Assembly (NCBI GenBank): GCA_001414345.1
Contig: LLCB01000066.1
Span: 124,001 to 188,000 of the forward strand
Direction of reading: 5' to 3'
DNA from: Hymenoscyphus infarciens
Taxonomy: Eukaryota > Ascomycota > Leotiomycetes > Helotiales > Helotiaceae
DNA length: 64,000 nucleotides
Program-made: the position numbers and the translations under genes
Shown: in pieces, positions 57,592 through 64,000 of the stretch
Numbering within the stretch: the first letter of the stretch is position 1
How the letters are laid out: each line of letters opens with the position of its first letter
Notes under the pieces: model-generated
Database searches by the model: none
The model's input: only the letters and a program-made list of their open reading frames with translations
What the model was told of the DNA's origin: nothing

Positions 57592-58231
57592 AGAGAACGA
57601 AGCACATGATGGGTATCTCCTCTCGGAAAGAATATGACTTTATGACAACAAGCTATGCAATAACTTGAACAATGTGACTTTGTCTTGAAAGATATATACA
57701 ACGTGGCATGGTGATGGAGAGGAGGGGTAATCTCTTGGCATCAAACGGTTAACTGACAATCTAGGTATCCTTGTAACACAACCAATTCACTACACAACCT
57801 TGAAACAAAATGGCGAACAGCACGATTTATTAACAGAGTTAGGGCACCGTCCACTTGAATAAGCGAAATTATGCCAAGACTTTCCCATACCCCGCTAGTC
57901 AAGTCATGTGGCCCTATCAGTGGGCGGTGAGAGCTCCCAGATAAATACTTACCAAGATAGGCCCAGACCTCTCTTCTCCACTTCAACAACAACACATCCT
58001 GAGCCACACAAACTTATAGGTTTGGCAAAGTGGCTATCGCAAGTCAAACCTTCGGCTCAATCTAAAAGGAGCTACGAGGCTTCTCTTTTGTGGATTCAAG
58101 ACGAGTTTGAACTTCAACTTTCTGTTCTAGCAGATTTATACCTTTTGTTCCTTTGGACCGTTGCTTTGCTTCTTCTTTACATACCAGTTTGCGAGTCACC
58201 AAGTTAGATCGATCTCTGGACAGGTTTCAAG
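57592..58231. other. intergenic between PFK and ISN1
   Basis: No gene is seen. It holds the PFK 3' region and the ISN1 promoter. Confidence 0.45.
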
Positions 58232-60151
58232 ATGACGACTCGTTATCGTGTTGAGTGTGAGTTTCTTGCCCTTTAGGAGCAGAGATCGGAATGCTAATGA
58301 GGTTTAGATGCGCTCAAGACGCATAGGAGAGATCAATTCATTGGCATGTTTTGTTTTTACTTTCAGTTCACGCTAGTGTTTTGACTTTTCCCTCTCTCCC
58401 CCAACCTTTTGTTAATCAATCACGTGTGTGGTATTTGGATGAGTTCTTGCTAACGGGTGAATAGAATGGATCAAGGGTCTCCTGGCTGTTCCTTTTGTAC
58501 TTCACTCCCAACCGACTGGTGTGTTTGAGACTAGAAAGACTTCAGTTGAACAAATGGCGGAGGATGCCCATCGCAGATATGCTGAGATTATGCAAGATGT
58601 TGAGGAGATGGTTGATGATCACAGTGGGTACTTTTCTTTTTGTTCTGCTGGCCCTGTTATTGGTGAGCGGGCTAGTCTTGCCGATTCACTGAACGTGTTT
58701 GTTTGGAGTGGTCCAAGCTCGTTGCGACAGTTTGATTTTTCACCTCCTTTTGTTGACGCGAGGACGTTTTGCCTACTCATTTTTACATCCGATCTTCACC
58801 TCATACTGACCTTCAATTAGTTGCACATCAAACCATCACTCATCCTGGTCGAATTCAATCCAAGCTCAAGCTTCTGGTTCCTACCATTGGCACTTTCTTC
58901 ACAAAGCTTCCTCTAGCTGAGGCGTTCAAATATCAAGATAAGCAGCGCTTCATCTCTTCTCGACGCTTTGTCCCACCATCCTTCAATGATATCCGACTCA
59001 TCCTCAATACTGCGCAACTTTTGGGATTGACATCAGGTGGACATTTGGACTTGGCAACTTTCGATGGGGATGTTACACTGTAAGATAAGTAGGGTTGGTT
59101 TGGGGAGGGAGACGCTAACACCCCCTAGGTACGATGATGGTAAGAGTTTGGAACCTGACAACCCAATCATCACAAGAATCATATGTGAGTCTTTCATAAC
59201 CCAATTCCCTGGAATGCTCACTAATCATTTTACACAGTCCTCATGAGCAACGACACCAAGATCGGCATCGTCACCGCAGCAGGCTACACCGAAGCAGAGA
59301 AATACTACGGCCGCCTCCACGGTCTCCTCGACGCCGTCAAGTCCTCCCCGCAGCTCACCGACGAACAGAGAAACAATTTGATAGTCATGGGTGTGTGGCC
59401 CGAACTCCCTTCCCCTCCTAACAAAGCCCACAAAGTTCCTAACAACATATATAAATCTCAAGGCGGCGAATCCAACTTCCTCTTCCGTTTCTCCCCCACC
59501 TCCCCCCACCTCCTTGAATACCTCCCTCGTCGATCGTGGATCCTCCCTTCCATGTCCTCCTGGAATCAACCGACCATTACCGCCCTCCTCGACCTCGCTG
59601 AATCCTCGCTTCGCGAATGCGTTAAGAACCTTGCGCTCCCGGCTATTATTTTGAGAAAGGAACGAGCTGTAGGTATCATCCCCTCCGTCGCCAGCTACCG
59701 CTTCGCCCGCGAATCCCTCGAAGAGACAGTCCTGGTCGTACAAAAGAAGCTTGAAATGAGTGAAGTCGGCCGTCTCCTCCCCTTCTGCGCTTTCAACGGT
59801 GGAAACGATGTCTTTGTCGATATCGGCGATAAATCATGGGGTGTCCAGGTTTGTCAGAATTACTTTGGTAAGAGCATCCAAGGCAATGGGGGACGTACCA
59901 GTTCTGGAGATAGCAGCAGCAGTTTTTCGGACTCGGGCTTTGAGGCAATTTGTGGGGAGAGGACGCTTCATGTTGGTGATCAGTTTCTTAGCGCGGGGAG
60001 CAATGATTTCAAGGCTAGGGTTGTGGGCACGACGGCTTGGATTGCTAGTCCGACTGAGACGGTGGAATTGCTGGATGAGTTGACGGGGATGATCCGTACG
60101 GCAAAGGAAGTGGAGTCGAAGGAAGCCGAGTCGAAGCAGTGCGAGGGTTGA
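58232..60151 (+). CDS. isn1: IMP-specific 5'-nucleotidase 1
   Basis: Seven exons, 58232-58256, 58308-58343, 58465-58623, 58821-59079, 59129-59184, 59238-59390 and 59463-60151, encode 458 residues. The HAD-like phosphatase hydrolyses IMP to inosine. The start MTTRYRVEYALKTHRRDQFI with following EWIKGLLAVPFVL is typical of ISN1. The catalytic motif TFDGDVTLYDDG (DxDxT) spans exons 4 and 5; GIVTAAGYTEAEKYYGRLHG, GGESNFLFRF, LRKERAVGI and LHVGDQFLSAGSNDFKAR follow. The second intron has a GC donor (GCATGT). The 72-nt last intron is a multiple of three and can be read through. A Gly/Ser insert (GNGGRTSSGDSSSSFSDSG) precedes the last motif. Confidence 0.93.
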
Positions 60152-61980
60152 GGCACATCTTGCTTGTCAAAACTCCAGCTCCCCTCCCTCTTCCTTCCAT
60201 TTTCCCTGCTCTTTTCAGCGCTTGTTCTCGTCATTTTTCCGCTTGGAGTCTGGAGCCATCTCTCAGCGACTTCGTTTCCATTGGTTTTGATCGAAAGAAA
60301 AGACTTTATTAGAAGTTTGTTCGAATCTTTTGATTTTGTATGATCATCATCGTCATCATCATCTGCTCTTTTTTGTTTTTCCTTCACACCACTTCCTTCC
60401 ATTCCTTCCATTTGTTTTTTTTCTCCAATAGATACCGGAGGCTTTTAGGTCGCGAGGGATACTAGGTCAAACAGGAAAAAATTTGGGGTCATTGTGGACT
60501 AGCATTTGCATTTGGAGTTGGCATGGAGTATGGGGGAAGTGTTTATCTATCAGGGTTCTCATATCTGGAACGAAATCCTAGGACATCATGGAGGAACGAA
60601 ATCGATCTCTTAGGACTTTTAGGTCTGGAGGGTTATTGGTGGTTGGTGAACGAATGAATCATTTTCCACCATTGTTTTTTGAGCCTTCTTTTTTTTGGTT
60701 TGGTGACTCTCGTGACTTGGGTGAGTTGGTGAGTTGTTGATGTGTTGATGACTTGGTGACCGGGCTATCTTTTGCGATGTGATAGTACACTGGATCCACC
60801 CACCGTGCATACAGAAACACGGGTACTTGAACTTTCCCTCTAGATTTTCTCTCTTTCCCAACCTTTGAACTTTGAACTTTGAAATTTGAACTTTGTTGAA
60901 GGTTGTTAACTTTGCACTCTACCTCTCGCGACGGGAGCCGGGGGTGTCAAATTTCTCTCTCCGACTACTACTCCGACCAAATCAACCATTCTCGAATAAA
61001 TCTTCGTCTCGTAAATCAAGAACCACCTTTATTAAAGCTAAGTATTAATCTTCTGACGTATATAACAAGTCAGATAATAACATAATAACATGAAGAGTCC
61101 TAGTGTTTTTCGTTCTCGTACTATTCTATTCTATTCGTGGGGTACCTACAAATGCAGGTCTATCTCGGTAAGAATACCAACTAACATCCGCTAAGCCGCT
61201 AAGCCGCTTTTTATAAACCTTTAATTTCTAATTTTCAATTTTTTAATAATTATTCGTAGGTCTTTTGCGAGTTAATACACTTTCTAGCCTTTAGACTATT
61301 CTTAGGTTGGTTACTTACCTACTAATAGATAGATAGATAGATAGATAGGAGTACTAGATTTAGGAATTGTAGGTTACGCGGGAATGAATGTTTTTTTTTT
61401 GTTATATATAGACTGTTGAAATGCCCTGTCTGTCTTTTTGAAACTCGATTGTTCTAGTAGTCCTACGTTTTATTTTTATTTTTACGAATCGCTTAGTGGA
61501 GTGGAGTTCTAGGGAGAGAAGAATTTAGAAGTTATTACCGGGTCTAGGAATTTTCTGGCTATTTTTAGGTTACCTGTGGAATAAATCTTTTTCCGGGTGA
61601 TTTGTAGGTTTCCTATGAATAGCGCGATAGTACGTACTGACTAATGATGTTTAAGCGCGAGACATTTAAATATCACGTTCTTTCCTTTTGAATTTCAGTG
61701 GTGTTTGAGGTGGATATATACTATGTCTACTAAGTAGACGTGTAAAGAAAGTGGTAAATAACTTTATCTTAGTTCCTTAGCTCTATGAAAGAAGAATCGT
61801 TACGCTTAACCGCTAAAATAAGATATGCTAACTTAATTAAGGAAATAATACTTAGTTAAGGCGACGATTCCTATTAAAAGAGTCTAAGATATTATAGTAA
61901 TAGCTTTAGTACTGGGCATTTTTCTATACTTTTAATGTAATTAATTAACCGGTGATTATAAAGGTCGTTATATGTGTGAA
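60152..61980. other. intergenic, AT-rich downstream half
   Basis: A TTGAACT-type short tandem repeat lies at 60,862-60,898 and a TAGA repeat at about 61,327-61,348. From about 60,960 the sequence is AT-rich without genes. Confidence 0.45.
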
Positions 61981-62501
61981 CTGCCTTGAGAGTGAGCTAT
62001 TACTTTGCGAGTGAGCAGGTACTTTGGGGTAGGCTATTACTTTGAGGGTATGCTAGCACTTTGCGAGTGAGCTGGTACTTTGAGAGTAAGTTAGCGTTTT
62101 GATAGTAAGCGATCACTTTGCGAGTAAGCTACACTTTAGAGGTAAGCTATACTTTAGAGGTAAGCTACACTTTAGAGGTAAGCTATACTTTAGAGGTAAG
62201 CTATACTTTAGAGGTAAGCTGTACTTTAGAGGTAAGCTGCACTTTAGGGGTAAGCTGCACTTTGTGGGTAAGCTATCACTCGGTAGGTAAGCTGGTGCTC
62301 AGTTGGTAAGCTGTCAATTTGCGGGTGAGCGCGCACTTTGGAGTAAGCTGGCCCTTAACGAGTGAGCCATTACTTTGCGGGTAATCTGTTGCTTTATAGG
62401 TAAGCTATAGCCTTGGTAGTAAGCTGGAACTCGGGGGGTGAGCCGTTACTTTGGAAGTAAGCTACACTTTGCAAGCAAGCTATAACTTTGCAAGTAAGCC
62501 C
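61981..62501. repeat. minisatellite array, 18-bp core unit
   Basis: Eight near-identical 18-bp units of the form ACACTTTAGAGGTAAGCT fill 62131-62274 exactly. Degenerate 18-22-bp relatives, each with CTTTG or CTTTA followed by GTAAGC or GTGAGC, extend the array to about 61,981 and 62,501. There are no unique spacers. The homogenised centre and diverged edges fit unequal crossing-over or slippage. Confidence 0.9.
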
Positions 62502-63226
62502 TCACCAAAGGAATTCAAGCCTCAGTTAGACCATTAGAATACCTGCGATAAATTATCTTACATAAAAAAACTCGTAAACATCTGCGAGGTTCGTTACCAA
62601 AATCACCGGGGGAAACGAGGTTGGTTGAAAATTGCACGAGATAGTACTCCTGTATATTTCCCCAACCAATAATCTTACTTGTCTCTTTCTTCCATGTCTC
62701 TGCCACCCATTTATTCTCTTGATACAAAATCTTTGAGACTCTCGTATATACTATCATCATCCATCATCATCATATAACCCCATCATAACAAAGAAAGGTA
62801 TAAAAAAAAGAGTACACCGCAACACTACGTTCTCTCCAATCCGGAAATCCAAAAAAATCGCAATGGGGTATAATACGCCACAAATCATTAAAAGGAAAAG
62901 AGAGAAATAGAGGAGTAAAGAAGCAAGCAAACAAATCACACCGCTCTCCCAAAACTAGGAGTTTTGTACCGTGGACCTTTCCTATTGTCCCGGGTATCCT
63001 ATCCCATCCCATCATTTCCTTCCATCCCAGCCCCCTGATCCGAGGCCAAATCCGAATTCAAATTTAAAAACAGAAAAGAAAAAAACCCAGGGACTCTTTC
63101 CTTTCATCGACTCTACAGTCGAAGATACCCGGCATGAAGAAATACCCAAAACAAAACAACCCACCTCATACAAGTAACCCATACAAGCACCGAGGCCCCT
63201 CGAGCCAAAGACACCTAATTTCACCC
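62502..63226. other. intergenic, nothing recognised
   Basis: This stretch lies between the minisatellite and the right-edge gene; only short frames occur. Confidence 0.4.
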
Positions 63227-64000
63227 TCACCCACACCCAACTCCCAAGACCCCCTCCTTCTTCTCCCTCAAAACCTTCTCCTCATCTACCTCCAAACTCC
63301 TAACCTTATCCTCCCCCACGCCCAAAACAAGAGCCCTCCTACTAACCTCCGGTTTTCCCCCGGCCCTCTCCAAATCCCCAAGTAAAACTTTCTGACTATC
63401 CCCCGGTGGCGGTGTCATTTCTGGCAAACTAGTAGAAGATTGATCATAACCATAAAGATATTGATTTGCCTCCTCAGCAGACATCACAGGTTCGGAATTA
63501 AAGGGAGTGAAAGGTGGGGATGCATCGTAAAGATCTTGGTCGTCGGGGGAAGGGGCCGATTTTGAGGGAGGTGGGGATGTGAGCTTTTGTTTATCGGAGG
63601 TGAGGATTTTGGATTCTTTGTCACTTAGAGGAATGGTGAGATGAGGAGGTCGAGAGGGGTTTGGTATTGATGTTGGGAAGGTGGTGTTTGTTGGGGAGTA
63701 GGAGCTAGAATTTGAGACTGGTCTTCCGGGTATTACTTCTATCAGATCGTCGGATTCCTGAGTTGCGAGACTTGCTCCGCTGAAAATGGTTGAAGAACGT
63801 TTGTCGATATCAGAGTCGGCCGGGAGTTCAGTCATGTCTTGTAAGTGCTCGCCTGGTCCGTGGTCGTTCTTTGAGAGGGCCCATCCCCAGCGACCTGTAA
63901 TATCATGGAGCGTTAGGCCCGTTATACTGTTGTAAATGTCGTCGATTGAACTTCTAAATGCTGGGGCGTAATCACAAACTCCGGTATGGACCTCATTAAC
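63227..64000 (-). CDS. hypothetical protein, partial (5' end beyond the window)
   Basis: The frame is open from the right edge (64000) to a stop at 63227, at least 257 residues. An internal Met at 63835 is not the start, because the upstream part (DYAPAFRSSIDDIYNSITGL, then GRWGWALSKNDHGPGEHLQ) looks conserved. The rest is Ser/Pro/Thr-rich with acidic patches (YDASPPFTPFNSEPVMSAEE) and a Lys/Glu-rich end. It may be the C-terminal tail of a larger signalling or membrane protein. No family is recognised. Confidence 0.6.
   Translation of the reverse strand, partial: VNEVHTGVCDYAPAFRSSIDDIYNSITGLTLHDITGRWGWALSKNDHGPGEHLQDMTELPADSDIDKRSSTIFSGASLATQESDDLIEVIPGRPVSNSSSYSPTNTTFPTSIPNPSRPPHLTIPLSDKESKILTSDKQKLTSPPPSKSAPSPDDQDLYDASPPFTPFNSEPVMSAEEANQYLYGYDQSSTSLPEMTPPPGDSQKVLLGDLERAGGKPEVSRRALVLGVGEDKVRSLEVDEEKVLREKKEGVLGVGCG

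Noticed and set aside
62099..62309. ORFs encoding FRGKLYFRGK-type repeats
   Set aside because: They only reflect the 18-bp minisatellite (a multiple of three); there is no unique coding sequence around it.
61981..62501. CRISPR-like array
   Set aside because: Units are directly adjacent with no unique spacers, and the organism is eukaryotic.
1..64000. tRNA or rRNA genes
   Set aside because: I looked for A/B-box pairs (for example GTTCGATTCC near 8,327) but found no cloverleaf around them.

Overview
The window reads as nuclear DNA of a filamentous ascomycete (Pezizomycotina; Leotiomycetes is my best guess from gene content and style, but I cannot test it). The support is many short spliced introns (about 48-75 nt) with GTAAGT-like donors and CTAAC/CTAAT branch sites, small intergenic spaces, AT-rich gene-free islands, and fungal families: V-ATPase c-prime proteolipid, MED17, two-lobed fungal phosphofructokinase, Isn1, mitochondrial enoyl reductase and a multi-intron laccase. 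I rebuilt the exon models by hand from splice signals and frame, and exon coordinates are given in each entry.

Layout. 0.7-4.1 kb: a gag-like hypothetical gene (+) and vma11 (-). 4.1-8.5 kb: gene-poor, AT-rich, with one TIR element. 8.5-21.5 kb: a housekeeping block: a small Cys protein, a one-TM protein, the mitochondrial GatA/HER2 gene with an unusual basic tail, ETR1, an MDR oxidoreductase, a Ser/Pro-rich protein, a methyltransferase and an SDR. 22.0-24.3 kb: an OrsD-like domain joined to a fungal transcription-factor domain. 24.3-29.3 kb: gene-poor. 29.3-31.9 kb: a secreted laccase with two consecutive 3-nt microexons. 33.6-35.8 kb: a glyoxalase-fold protein and a repeat protein. 35.8-38.9 kb: AT-rich DNA, palindromic repeats and a truncated phosphotransferase relic. 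39.4-41.4 kb: a Baeyer-Villiger-type flavin monooxygenase. 41.5-46 kb: gene relics with stops, frameshifts and homopolymer runs. 46.1-47.9 kb: a PARP-type zinc finger/SAP protein. 49.4-60.2 kb: a RING protein, MED17, PFK and ISN1. 60.2-63.2 kb: gene-free DNA with an 18-bp minisatellite. The right edge cuts a hypothetical gene.

The most interesting structure lies in the introns. At least four introns in two unrelated genes are several times longer than their neighbours; three hold clear terminal inverted repeats or hairpins and the fourth shares motifs with them, which together suggest introner-like (transposon-derived) introns. GC-AG introns occur in three genes. Three non-autonomous, MITE-like inverted-repeat elements lie outside genes. 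Methyltransferase, SDR, OrsD/transcription factor, laccase and flavin monooxygenase genes lie within about 22 kb but without a PKS, NRPS or terpene backbone, so a metabolic cluster is only a suggestion.
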